From an uncultured Allobosea sp. (GTDB lineage Bacteria; Pseudomonadota; Alphaproteobacteria; Rhizobiales; Beijerinckiaceae): a DNA stretch of 64,000 bases. The stretch spans positions 1 through 64,000 of the forward strand of contig NZ_CAMFJF010000014.1 of assembly GCF_945956895.1 (NCBI RefSeq), in the 5' to 3' direction. Below the pieces are notes generated by a model, which saw only the letters and a list, made by a program, of their open reading frames with translations, ran no database searches and was not told where the DNA came from. This document shows, piece by piece, positions 1-7,255 of the stretch; the stretch's first letter is position 1; each line of letters begins with the position of its first letter. A program made the translations under genes and the position numbers.

Positions 1-737
1 GCGTCCATGTCCTCGGTTTCGAGGAGGGTCGCTTCATCTTGCAAAAGCAGGTGCAGACGCTCGCGGCGCTCGTCCTCGGATTTCGGAGGCGTGAGGCCAG
101 GAAGGCGATCGGGAAGATGAAGCCGGAGGAAAAGGCGCTATTCGCGGAGGGCTTTCGGTCCGACCTCATCGCCAAGATTCGGGAGACTAGCGACGGTCGG
201 GACATCGTGAAGGCCATCTTCGGCTCGCCAGCAGCTCGGGAGCGTGTCGAGATTGCGCTGGGCAAGGCACAGGCTACGCAGCTTGAAGCGGTGCTGAGCG
301 TCGAGACTGCGATGCTCAAGCTCCAGATGGCGCTTGGCAACTCAAACACGACCCGCCAACTCGTCGAGCTTGGCTTAGCCGGCACAACCGGCGGCATCTA
401 TGGCGGGTATCAGCACGGCACGATGTCGGGGCTTGGTATCGGCGTGCTCGCTGGCCTCGCGGCGCGGCAGGCACTTCAAAAAGGCAATGCCAAGATCAAC
501 GAAGGCTTGTCCAAAAAAATCGGGGAGATGCTGGCGAGCGGCGATGTCGCCCAGCTCAAGAGCCTGAGCAAGATGGCGACCAAGAGCCCCACCGTGATGC
601 GCTTCCTCGGCAGTGTCGCGGACGAAGCTGGCCAGATCAGCGGCCTCGCCTCAAATACGGGGCCATTGAATATATCGGGCGGGGCGCGGGGTGCGACGCC
701 ATATCTGCCAGCAGCCGCAGGCGACGACCAGAAATGA
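1..737 (+). CDS. C-terminal part of a phage virion-like protein (5' end outside window)
   Basis: The frame is open from position 3 without a stop upstream, so the TTG/ATG codons inside are not needed as starts and the protein very likely begins left of the window. About 245 residues are visible. The first half is charged and helical; a glycine-rich, weakly hydrophobic stretch lies around nucleotides 370-465 (repeated GG/GY pairs), followed by another helical part and a Gly/Ala/Pro-rich tail. I do not recognise a catalytic motif. The composition and the position before a DUF5681 protein would suit an internal virion or polyvalent phage protein, but that is inference. It is followed by a 62-base gap and a gene on the other strand. 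Confidence 0.6.
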   Translation, partial: VHVLGFEEGRFILQKQVQTLAALVLGFRRREARKAIGKMKPEEKALFAEGFRSDLIAKIRETSDGRDIVKAIFGSPAARERVEIALGKAQATQLEAVLSVETAMLKLQMALGNSNTTRQLVELGLAGTTGGIYGGYQHGTMSGLGIGVLAGLAARQALQKGNAKINEGLSKKIGEMLASGDVAQLKSLSKMATKSPTVMRFLGSVADEAGQISGLASNTGPLNISGGARGATPYLPAAAGDDQK

Positions 738-799
738 CGCCCATGGCTGAGGGCCGCACGATAACAGGATGGCCGCGACCGCGACCGCAAGCGCTCGTC

Positions 800-1024
800 T
801 CAATAGCCGCGAACCCGCTTCACGGCGGCGTCGATCTCGTGGTCAACGATATGGGCGTAAGTGACGACCAGCAGGAAAGCGAAGGCATACGGCGCAAGGA
901 TGCCATACCCGACCCCATGCAGCGCCAGCGGAATCAGGCAGGTCGCGATGAACAGCGCAATTTTCTTGCGCTCATAGCGACGCTCGGCCTTGGCTTCCAG
1001 ATCAGGCTCGATGTCTTGGACCAT
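800..1024 (-). CDS. Small membrane protein, two predicted transmembrane helices
   Basis: A 74-residue protein with a charged N-terminus (residues 1-21, rich in E, R and K), two hydrophobic segments at about 22-41 and 43-58, and a short charged tail. It sits alone on the minus strand between two plus-strand phage genes. The size, the pair of helices and the phage setting would fit a holin-like or superinfection-exclusion protein, but no family was recognised, so function is open. The start is the ATG at 1024; only a weak GGGGCG precedes it. The overlapping plus-strand reading frame across the same bases has arginine/proline-rich, unprotein-like composition and is not called. Confidence 0.5.
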   Translation of the reverse strand: MVQDIEPDLEAKAERRYERKKIALFIATCLIPLALHGVGYGILAPYAFAFLLVVTYAHIVDHEIDAAVKRVRGY

Positions 1025-1146
1025 CCGAACGCCCCGCGATTTGTGTCTCTAAATTGCCCCCTCCAGGCGATGCTCGCAAGGGGACATGCCGTTGCCACGC
1101 TGGCGAGCTTCGCGCTGATGGCGTGGGTGATTGCAGGGGGTGCGGC

Positions 1147-1581
1147 ATGAGCGACGATCCGCGCAAAAACGCGAGCAATACGCGAGGTCGTCCGTTCGCT
1201 CCCGGCAATCCCGGCAAAGCCAAGGGCTCCCGCCACAAGGTGACGCTGGCGATCGAGGCGCTGCTGGACGGCGAGGCCGAGAAGCTGACGAAAAAGGCTA
1301 TCGACCTCGCAATGGCGGGAGATATCACGGCTCTGCGTCTCTGCATGGATCGGCTGGCGCCTGTGCGTCGTGACCGGCCCGTCACCTTCGACCTTCCGAA
1401 GATTGAGACTGTCAGCGACCTCCCGAAGGCGACGCAGGCCATCATGGAGGCGGTGGCAGGCGGAGAGTTGACGCCATCGGAAGCGGCCGAGCTGGGCAAG
1501 CTGGTCGACGCGCACGCCAAGGCGATCGAAGTGACGGACCTACATCGCAGGCTTGAGGTATTGGAAGGAGGCCGCCCATGA
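1147..1581 (+). CDS. DUF5681 domain-containing phage protein
   Basis: A 144-residue protein. The N-terminus (about residues 12-35) carries the basic GRPFAPGNPGKAKGS pattern typical of DUF5681 proteins, which are common next to terminase genes in alphaproteobacterial prophages; biochemical function is not established. The rest is helical. The ATG at 1147 is chosen because DUF5681 proteins start shortly before this motif; the longer frame from 1054 adds unrelated sequence. Its stop overlaps the next start as ATGA at 1578, so the following gene is probably translationally coupled. Confidence 0.75.
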   Translation: MSDDPRKNASNTRGRPFAPGNPGKAKGSRHKVTLAIEALLDGEAEKLTKKAIDLAMAGDITALRLCMDRLAPVRRDRPVTFDLPKIETVSDLPKATQAIMEAVAGGELTPSEAAELGKLVDAHAKAIEVTDLHRRLEVLEGGRP

Positions 1582-1760
1582 CTAGGCAGATATCGGCGCG
1601 CATCGATCGGCTGGAGCAGGCGCGCGATTCCCAGGCCGGCCGCTTCGTCATGTGGTCGGATTCCGAAGACCCGAACGCGCCTCTGGAGCGCGTCGAGCTT
1701 TGCGGCTTATCGCATGAGGAGTGTCTGGATCTCCTCGACGAACCCGAGGTGCTGCAATGA
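1578..1760 (+). CDS. Small RLxxLE-motif protein, tandem family member 1
   Basis: A 60-residue protein beginning with a short amphipathic helix, ISARIDRLEQAR, followed by an acidic C-terminal half. It overlaps both neighbours by ATGA junctions. It is the first of six consecutive short genes whose N-termini share the pattern L-x-x-R-[LI]-x-x-LE, suggesting repeated duplication of one small gene. No known domain is recognised; the shared helix might mediate oligomerisation or binding to a common partner. Confidence 0.65.
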   Translation: MTRQISARIDRLEQARDSQAGRFVMWSDSEDPNAPLERVELCGLSHEECLDLLDEPEVLQ

Positions 1761-1984
1761 CCAACGCCATGCTCGCCCGCATCGTCAAGCTGGAGGAACG
1801 GCGCCGGCCGGTCGTCGAGCATGTCGCCAAAGTGGCCCGAGACGCAGCAGTGGCCGCCGACCTCGCCCGGCTCAGGGCCTCCCCCGAGGCCATGGCGGCA
1901 GTTCGCGCTCGGCTCCGATGGAACGAGGACGCATGGCGTTCCGGGCAGGCCGCGATTACAGCAGCCTTGAGGGCGGACACATGA
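1757..1984 (+). CDS. Small RLxxLE-motif protein, tandem family member 2
   Basis: A 75-residue, mostly helical, arginine- and alanine-rich protein. It starts with MTNAMLARIVKLEERR, matching the family pattern, and shares its first four residues (MTNA) with the next member. The start at 1757 overlaps the previous stop (ATGA), and the stop at 1984 overlaps the next start in the same way. Function unknown. The gene order and overlap suggest co-translation with the whole six-gene array. Confidence 0.65.
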   Translation: MTNAMLARIVKLEERRRPVVEHVAKVARDAAVAADLARLRASPEAMAAVRARLRWNEDAWRSGQAAITAALRADT

Positions 1985-2193
1985 CCAACGCTCTCGCCCG
2001 CCGACTCGATCGGCTGGAGGCAGCGCTGCGGTCGCGCGTCCCTCTGCGCTGCCTGATCCTCTGCGGGACGGTGGAGGAGAATGAAGCCGAGTGCGCGCGG
2101 GCGTTTGCTGAAGGGCGCATCTCAGCGCGTGAACCCATCATCCGGGTCAATTGGCCCGCCGGCTATAGGCCAGCAATTCAGGGAGCGGCGTAA
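1981..2193 (+). CDS. Small RLxxLE-motif protein, tandem family member 3
   Basis: A 70-residue protein whose N-terminus MTNALARRLDRLEAAL fits the family. The remaining part contains a short beta-like segment (CLILCGTVEENE) and an N-W-P-A-G tail. This differs from member 2, so only the N-terminal helix is conserved across the array. Start by ATGA overlap at 1981; the stop is immediately followed by the ATG of the next gene. Function unknown. Confidence 0.65.
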   Translation: MTNALARRLDRLEAALRSRVPLRCLILCGTVEENEAECARAFAEGRISAREPIIRVNWPAGYRPAIQGAA

Positions 2194-2394
2194 ATGCGGC
2201 TGAACGAGCGATTGGCGAAGTTGGAGCGTGCGGCGGGTGGCAAACTGTACCAACGGCGCATTCTGCATCACGTACTGAACTGCGCTCCTGCCGAGCGGCC
2301 GGAACGACTGGCAGCGATTGAGGCATCCGACCCCGACGCATTCCATATCGTCCGCGTCATTGTTCGTCCTGGCGAGCAGGCGATTGCCGCATGA
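2194..2394 (+). CDS. Small RLxxLE-motif protein, tandem family member 4
   Basis: A 66-residue protein beginning MRLNERLAKLERAAGG. The helix is followed by a YQRRILHHVLN segment and a beta-like ending. The ATG directly abuts the previous TAA, and the stop overlaps the next start (ATGA at 2391). No recognised domain; called from frame continuity, gene packing and the shared N-terminal motif. Confidence 0.65.
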   Translation: MRLNERLAKLERAAGGKLYQRRILHHVLNCAPAERPERLAAIEASDPDAFHIVRVIVRPGEQAIAA

Positions 2395-2624
2395 GCCGGG
2401 AACTGGAGCGCAGGCTAGCCAAGATGGAGGCTAAGCATCACGCCGACCGCAGCATAGGAAAGCGGGTCGAGCGCATGACTGACGCTGAGCTAACTGCCGC
2501 CATCAGGGCATGCAATGCCAAGCTGGAGGAAGAGCATGGCCCCGGTTGGCGCGAGTGGCTGGCCGAGAACGATCCGGCAGGACATAGCGCATTGAGCGAG
2601 CTTGAGCAGGAGGGCGCACTATGA
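2391..2624 (+). CDS. Small RLxxLE-motif protein, tandem family member 5
   Basis: A 77-residue, highly charged helical protein. The first eight residues (MSRELERR) are identical to member 6, although the codons differ, pointing to an older duplication under protein-level constraint. A second helix is predicted around residues 27-48 (MTDAEL...). Overlaps its neighbours by ATGA at both ends. Function unknown. Confidence 0.65.
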   Translation: MSRELERRLAKMEAKHHADRSIGKRVERMTDAELTAAIRACNAKLEEEHGPGWREWLAENDPAGHSALSELEQEGAL

Positions 2625-2794
2625 GCCGCGAGCTAGAACGCCGCATCGTTGCGCTAGAGCGTGTCAAGAATGGTCACGGTGGGGTGCGTTATGTCGTTCT
2701 CGATTATCCGCCGGAAGATGACGAGTGCGAGCCTTTTGAGCTGCGGCGCCCCCTGAGCGAAGCGGAATGGGTGCAGAAGCATTGTTTCGAGTGA
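2621..2794 (+). CDS. Small RLxxLE-motif protein, tandem family member 6
   Basis: A 57-residue protein starting at the ATG of the ATGA overlap at 2621 and ending at the TGA at 2792-2794. It starts MSRELERRIVALERVK, then has a short V-V-L-D-Y beta-like segment and an acidic region with PPEDDE. It is the last and shortest member of the array and easily missed by length cut-offs. Function unknown. The next gene lies on the opposite strand. Confidence 0.6.
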   Translation: MSRELERRIVALERVKNGHGGVRYVVLDYPPEDDECEPFELRRPLSEAEWVQKHCFE

Positions 2795-2809
2795 AAGGGA
2801 ACCAAATGG

Positions 2810-3091
2810 CTAGTTCACCGGGCCAGACTGACTTGGTGCAACTCGGTCTTGCAGCCTTTGAAGCAGGGCTACGAAATGAGCGTGCGCCTTCTCCTTTAGA
2901 TCCGGCTCAAGATTGGACGAGTATTGTCCCACTGCAAACGATACGGTTTGGACAATCTCGTTCACGCCGGCCATCCCTTTTTGCTCGCCTGCTTGCCGCA
3001 ATAGGCCTTCGATAAGGGTGTAGACAAACCCCTCCAGGACAACGAGCCGGGCCGTCAGCTCCTCGCGCGTCAATCCTTCATCGTCGTTCAT
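2810..3091 (-). CDS. Small helical phage protein, unknown function
   Basis: A 93-residue acidic protein starting MNDDEGLTREEL, helical throughout, with no recognised domain. The start at 3091 is chosen because an AGGAG lies six bases upstream; the frame continues 11 codons further but without a ribosome site. It converges with the plus-strand small-gene array, leaving 15 bases between the stops. An alternative plus-strand frame over the same bases lacks a good ribosome site and is not called. Confidence 0.55.
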   Translation of the reverse strand: MNDDEGLTREELTARLVVLEGFVYTLIEGLLRQAGEQKGMAGVNEIVQTVSFAVGQYSSNLEPDLKEKAHAHFVALLQRLQDRVAPSQSGPVN

Positions 3092-3531
3092 ATGCCGCTC
3101 CTGCTTCGCATTATCTGGCGGCACTCTGCCTTACCGCATTGGGATTCGATAATCTTGCAGAGGCGCCATAGCTGCCCGTTCCTCTATGCATGGGCGCATG
3201 CAAAGAAAAAGCCCGCTGCTCGATGGCTGCGGGCCTCTGGCATTGCCAGGACTTAGGGGTTGCGGCAGTCGCCGGGAAAACTGATGGCTCTCCGCTGATG
3301 CGGTCGGTACATCCGCGACAACGCGACCAGGGAGAGCATGCGGCACCGTAGGGCGCCGCGCAGACAACGAGATAATCGCCCGACTGGTTCCCGCAAGGTT
3401 TGCGAGAGCGAAAACAGCGCCAAGCGGGCGGGATTGGTTGGCCTTTTCGATGGCCCTTGCCGCTTCGTCTCAATGAAGAGTGCTTTTGACGCAGCAGCTT
3501 AGCTCTCCAATTAAGTTCCAGCCGTCAGCAT
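3092..3531. other. 440-base gap, possible minus-strand micro-ORF
   Basis: This gap lies between the secreted nuclease and the 93-aa protein. It holds the intrinsic terminator described separately. On the minus strand a 28-codon frame (stop TAA at 3255-3253, ATG at 3339, preceded by purine-rich sequence further upstream) ends about 20 bases before that terminator, which could mean a last, very short gene of the operon. All six frames here are arginine/proline/serine-rich and none is convincing. Otherwise I see nothing in it. Confidence 0.3.
3205..3234 (-). terminator. Intrinsic terminator of the minus-strand prophage operon
   Basis: Reading the minus strand, GCCCGC at 3234-3229 pairs with GCGGGC at 3216-3211. 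A run of five T follows (complement of 3210-3206), continuing as CTTTG. It lies downstream of the nuclease gene and before the next minus-strand gene, so it likely ends the long replication operon. Confidence 0.65.
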
Positions 3532-4032
3532 TTAATCCGGCCAACGCTCTCCGCGCCGCCATTGCTCGGGGTCGATGAACGTCCCGGCATGCATCCCGAC
3601 ATCGGCCGCCAAGGCCTCGTCATAGGCCTTGGAGTAGCGAGCGCCCCCATATCGCCAGTACGGGACGGCCCAGCCCTGCCGGATCATCTCCCGCCCGATA
3701 TCGAGGCCGGCGGCATTCGTGCAGGTGGCGACCTCGCGTCCATAGCGGTCATGGGTTTCGACCGTGCAGCGGACACCATGGCGGATGAGGCCCGCCAGCG
3801 CATCCCGCGAATCCCGTCCGCATAGCGTCGCCTTGCCCGCGTCCGATCGGCAGACCTGGCTCAGCTCGGGCGCGTCCATGGCCGAGAGGCGGATGCGCTG
3901 CGAACCTATGCGAAGGGTGTCTCCGTCGATGGCCAGGGCTTGGCCGGGGCGAAAGTCATAAGCCTGCGCCCCGGCGCTCGCTATCGCGGCGAGCCATAGG
4001 AGCACGACCAGGGCGGGACGGGATTTGAGCAT
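3532..4032 (-). CDS. Secreted thermonuclease-like (SNase/TNase fold) nuclease
   Basis: A 166-residue protein with an N-terminal signal peptide (hydrophobic stretch about residues 6-22 ending AGAQA). The staphylococcal-nuclease-like domain is recognised by AIDGDTLRIG, IRLSAMDAPE, the Arg-containing CGRDSRDAL segment, DRYGR and the QGWAVPY ending. In this family the Asp and Arg residues of these motifs bind calcium and act in phosphodiester cleavage. The ATG at 4032 is preferred over the TTG five codons upstream. Such small nucleases are common on alphaproteobacterial chromosomes and prophages. It is the last clear gene of the minus-strand operon; a role in degrading DNA outside the cytoplasm is inferred from the signal peptide. 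Confidence 0.8.
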   Translation of the reverse strand: MLKSRPALVVLLWLAAIASAGAQAYDFRPGQALAIDGDTLRIGSQRIRLSAMDAPELSQVCRSDAGKATLCGRDSRDALAGLIRHGVRCTVETHDRYGREVATCTNAAGLDIGREMIRQGWAVPYWRYGGARYSKAYDEALAADVGMHAGTFIDPEQWRRGERWPD

Positions 4033-4102
4033 GCGAGAATCTATCAACCCGGAGCCGGATAAACAAACCGCCGGGAACCGAAGTCCCCAGCGGTCGAAGC
4101 GC

Positions 4103-4465
4103 CTAAGCCGCAGGCCGTGGCCACTCAGGATCTAGCGAAACCGATTCACCTTCCGGCCCGTAAACCGTGATGCCGTTATGCCCGCCGAAGACGCGACAGG
4201 CAGCCGCCGCGACGCTGTGAGCGATGCCTGCGGTACTGTGCTCGCCTTCCAGCCGTAGCCACACGTTGAAGGCAGGCGAAGCCTTGCTGTTGCACTCGAT
4301 GCGCTTGATCTTCGCCAGCGCTGCGGCGCCCCACATGAGGCCCAGCATCGACCGCATGCCGTCCAGCTCGTGTTTCAGCGAGTGCCGGCTGGCGACGGCG
4401 ATATGATCCGCAGGATTGCCAGGACGGCGGACGATGCGACGTTGCGGGAAGTCGACCACGCTCAT
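4103..4465 (-). CDS. Phage protein of unknown function
   Basis: A 120-residue protein with no recognised domain. It has a basic N-terminus (VVDFPQRRIVRRPG), a central helical part (HELDGMRSMLGLMWGAAALAKI) and a C-terminal mixed region ending in an acidic stretch. Its ATG at 4465 overlaps the stop of the preceding DUF2786-like gene (ATGA), so the two are probably translationally coupled. Called from packing within the operon. Confidence 0.6.
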   Translation of the reverse strand: MSVVDFPQRRIVRRPGNPADHIAVASRHSLKHELDGMRSMLGLMWGAAALAKIKRIECNSKASPAFNVWLRLEGEHSTAGIAHSVAAAACRVFGGHNGITVYGPEGESVSLDPEWPRPAA

Positions 4466-5457
4466 GCTGCGGCCCTCTTGCCGCGCCAGTTGCCAACCGT
4501 CTGCGGGCTGACGCCGCAGCGGCGGGCAATCTCCCGGTTCGAAAGGCCGGGCTCGCTGTCCAAGATGGACAGAACGTCCCGCTGCTTGTTGGCATTGGTC
4601 CGACGCAAATCCGCAGGTGGTGCAGATGCGGCGTGTCCATTTTGAGCGGGCGCTCCATAGAGCTGGCGCAGGATGGCGAAATCCCTCCGTAGGCGCTCAA
4701 CCTCGTCTGCGTCCGATCGGGCATGCCCGGCAGGGTCGATCCACTGGCTTTCCCATTCGAACTGATTCCAGTCCAAGCGGGCCTGCATGTCATCCCAGCA
4801 TGTGATTGGCCGCGTGCGAATCTTGTGCTCCAGCAAATCGCGCCGGAAGTTTGCCTCCAGATCGTGCATGTATTCACCGCCGCCAGTGGCATCCGCGAAG
4901 GCGTTGCGGTCGCGGCGGAGCGTTTCCCAGAACCGCAGTTCGTTCAAAATGCCGGATAGCGTCGGCGGCATCGGCCAGCCATCGTGTATTGCCAGGACGG
5001 CAGCCGGATCGGCTTCCCTCATGCTGTACGAGCCGGCCCCCCCAAGCTTTTGCGTGAACCAGCGCTTCGTGCCGCAATAGTCCTCGAACTGCTCGCGGAC
5101 GGCGAACGGCGTCGCCGCGTTGAATAACGCGACCTCGATCGGTTGCCGCAGGAACACGCCCGCGACGTTGCCATAGCGCTTGAGCGCTTCCCGACATCGA
5201 GCAGAGGAATAGTGGCGGCGCTTTTCCTGCCCCTCGCGCATCATTTCGCGAAGCCCGGCGAACGGATCTTCAGCCCGAGCTTTGGCGTCCAATTTGGACG
5301 CGGCCTGCTTGAGCGTCATCCCGGCCCGCGAGGCCATGGCTTCAGCCCGAGCACGAGCCGCAGCGCGCTCGCCATCGGTGGCGCCTTCGCTCATCAGGCG
5401 GTGGACCTTGGCAAACTTCTCCATGTCCAAAGTGGACGCTTGTGCGTGCATCGTCAT
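4462..5457 (-). CDS. DUF2786-like protein with C-terminal helix-turn-helix
   Basis: A 331-residue protein. Residues about 12-55 resemble DUF2786 (a helical KVHRLMSEGATDGERAAA segment followed by AEAMASRAGMT), seen in many phage and mobile-element proteins. The centre is helical and rich in W, R and E. The last 40 residues form a clear HTH (LSNREIARRCGVSPQTVGNW). The ATG at 5457 is chosen because GAGGAC lies six bases upstream; the frame is open 80 codons further but that part is low-complexity. It sits directly downstream of the primase-helicase, so a DNA-binding role in replication or its control is plausible. Confidence 0.65.
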   Translation of the reverse strand: MTMHAQASTLDMEKFAKVHRLMSEGATDGERAAARARAEAMASRAGMTLKQAASKLDAKARAEDPFAGLREMMREGQEKRRHYSSARCREALKRYGNVAGVFLRQPIEVALFNAATPFAVREQFEDYCGTKRWFTQKLGGAGSYSMREADPAAVLAIHDGWPMPPTLSGILNELRFWETLRRDRNAFADATGGGEYMHDLEANFRRDLLEHKIRTRPITCWDDMQARLDWNQFEWESQWIDPAGHARSDADEVERLRRDFAILRQLYGAPAQNGHAASAPPADLRRTNANKQRDVLSILDSEPGLSNREIARRCGVSPQTVGNWRGKRAAA

Positions 5458-5468
5458 CGTGCGTCCTC

Positions 5469-7253
5469 TCAAGCCGATCGGCGGTTGGTATTTGCGGCGG
5501 AGCCCGTTTCCTGGCCCTGAGAGCGGTAGCTGCCTTCGATCGGGTCGAAACGGCGGCTGGCGCTCATGAACCAGAACTTGACCTGGCCAGGATGCCCGCA
5601 GATCGGCTGTCGCCTGATCTTCCTCGCCAGCACCAGCGTGCAGCGCTCTTCGAAGTCGCGATAAACCACAATCCCAGCATCCGCTTTGTTGCGCCAATGG
5701 GCCGAACCAGAGATGTCATAGAGGCCAGGCACAGGCTCTTTACCGCCGGCAGGGTTCGAAATCTTCGTGGGGTGCGCGACCATGAAGACCGTCACGCCGT
5801 GGACCTTGGCGAAGCGCTTGCACTTGCTGATGAGCTGCGAGACGAACTCGGTTTCCGTCATGCCCTGTGGGCGGCCAGCCTCCAGCTCGTTGTAAGGGTC
5901 GACGATCAGGCCATTGATGCCCTTGCGCAGAACAGCAGCCTTCGCTCGCTCCAGAACCCAATCGATCGAAGGCGTATGCTCGCCCGAGTCGATGAACACG
6001 AAGCGGTCGTGAACCCACCGCATCGACGTGTGAAGCTGCTCCTCATCCATCCGCATCGATGGGCCATCGTGGAAAGGCAGGCCAGCATGAATCTCGCACA
6101 GGTCGATGATGTGGCTTTCGCTTCCCGTCTCAGGCGAGAACACAGCCCAGCGCCAGCCGTGCAGGTCCGACATGGTCGCGGCAGCCTGATCCAGCCAACG
6201 GCTCTTGCCGTGGTTGGGGATGCCGGTGACGACGACGAACTGGCCGGGCAGCACCTTGAAGGCCTGATCCATGTCCCGCCCCATGCCGAGCGAGAGAGGC
6301 TTAGGCCCTTCGCCGCGATAGGTGGCCAGCACCTCGTCCGCGAACGTGTCCGCGCCATAGAGGCCATCGATAGGCCAGGGCTCGGCATTCTCGACACGCC
6401 CCCGCAGCACGCCCTTGCCGAACTGCATCAGGCACTCGTTGGCGTCCTTCGTCTGCGTCGTCTCATCGGCCGGGAAGGTGACGCGCCAGCATCGATCCTT
6501 GCCCAGCCGGCGGGCCAGCTCCTGAGCGAGCATTTCGCCCGGCCCATCCATATCGGTGGCAATCAGGATGCGGCCGGCGGCCTCTAGCTCGGCCGCATGC
6601 GTGGCGAGTGGGTCATAGCGTTTGGCGCCTTCCTGCTCTGGCCGCTCGGGAGCCCCGTTCGGAAGGCTGACCACATTGGACAGTCCGGCCTCGACGAACG
6701 CGAGCACGTCCATTTCGCCCTCGACGAAAATCAGATCCTCGCCCGGCTTGATCGCATCGGCGTTGTAAAGGACGGGCTCGGGGTTCTTCTCCTGACAAAA
6801 GTTCTTGTCGTTATCGCGGTACTTCACGTTGCGCAGCGTGCCGGCCCATTCGTAGGGAAAGGCGATGCAACTGGCCTCGGCCTCAATCTGCGGAAACCAC
6901 TTCCGGGTGCGATAGACGCCCATGCGCTCGACGGTGGCGGCGGAGATGCCGCGACCAGCGAACCATGCCAGCATCTTGTCGGGGCGTTCGGGGTGCTCGA
7001 TCCGAACAGGGCGATTGAACATGCGGACCTCGCGGACGGGATTGCGCCTGAAGTCATCGCCCCCGGCGCCGCCGGTCCAGCCGCAGTGATGGCACTGCCA
7101 GCGGACCCGATCGGCAAACACGGTGACGGACAGGCAAGGGTCGGTTTTCTTTTTGCGGAGATGCGAGCAGCGCGGGCAGATTGTCTTGTGGTTGCCCTGC
7201 GCCCATGAGCGAAGCCGGATGCCTTCGGCCTTGGCGGTTTCGAGGAAGTCCAT
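5469..7253 (-). CDS. Phage bifunctional primase-helicase (T7 gp4 / Twinkle type)
   Basis: A 594-residue protein with all parts of a T7-gp4-like enzyme in order. It has a zinc finger with Cys26, Cys29, Cys54 and Cys57; a TOPRIM core with the FVEGEMD motif (Glu178) and ATDMDGPG (Asp234/Asp236); and a RecA/DnaB-like helicase with Walker A GIPNHGKS (344-351), Walker B ending GLIVD (Asp452) and a late MVAHPTK sensor. In T7 this protein synthesises primers and unwinds DNA at the fork. It lies between the replication initiator and the HTH protein. It is a full-length member and shows no visible lesion. This replication type within an integrase-carrying element suggests a temperate, podovirus-like ancestor. 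Confidence 0.92.
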   Translation of the reverse strand: MDFLETAKAEGIRLRSWAQGNHKTICPRCSHLRKKKTDPCLSVTVFADRVRWQCHHCGWTGGAGGDDFRRNPVREVRMFNRPVRIEHPERPDKMLAWFAGRGISAATVERMGVYRTRKWFPQIEAEASCIAFPYEWAGTLRNVKYRDNDKNFCQEKNPEPVLYNADAIKPGEDLIFVEGEMDVLAFVEAGLSNVVSLPNGAPERPEQEGAKRYDPLATHAAELEAAGRILIATDMDGPGEMLAQELARRLGKDRCWRVTFPADETTQTKDANECLMQFGKGVLRGRVENAEPWPIDGLYGADTFADEVLATYRGEGPKPLSLGMGRDMDQAFKVLPGQFVVVTGIPNHGKSRWLDQAAATMSDLHGWRWAVFSPETGSESHIIDLCEIHAGLPFHDGPSMRMDEEQLHTSMRWVHDRFVFIDSGEHTPSIDWVLERAKAAVLRKGINGLIVDPYNELEAGRPQGMTETEFVSQLISKCKRFAKVHGVTVFMVAHPTKISNPAGGKEPVPGLYDISGSAHWRNKADAGIVVYRDFEERCTLVLARKIRRQPICGHPGQVKFWFMSASRRFDPIEGSYRSQGQETGSAANTNRRSA

Positions 7254-7255
7254 GC

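Noticed and set aside
2767-3015. 82-codon plus-strand frame after the micro-gene array
   Set aside because: It overlaps the 93-aa minus-strand gene that has an AGGAG site, and the frame lacks both a ribosome site and the RLxxLE helix of the array.
3111-3473. 120-codon minus-strand frame
   Set aside because: It reads straight through an intrinsic terminator and is rich in Arg, Ser and Cys; only a much shorter frame before the terminator remains conceivable.
5442-6587. 381-codon open frame on the plus strand
   Set aside because: Opposite the primase-helicase, whose catalytic motifs are all on the minus strand.
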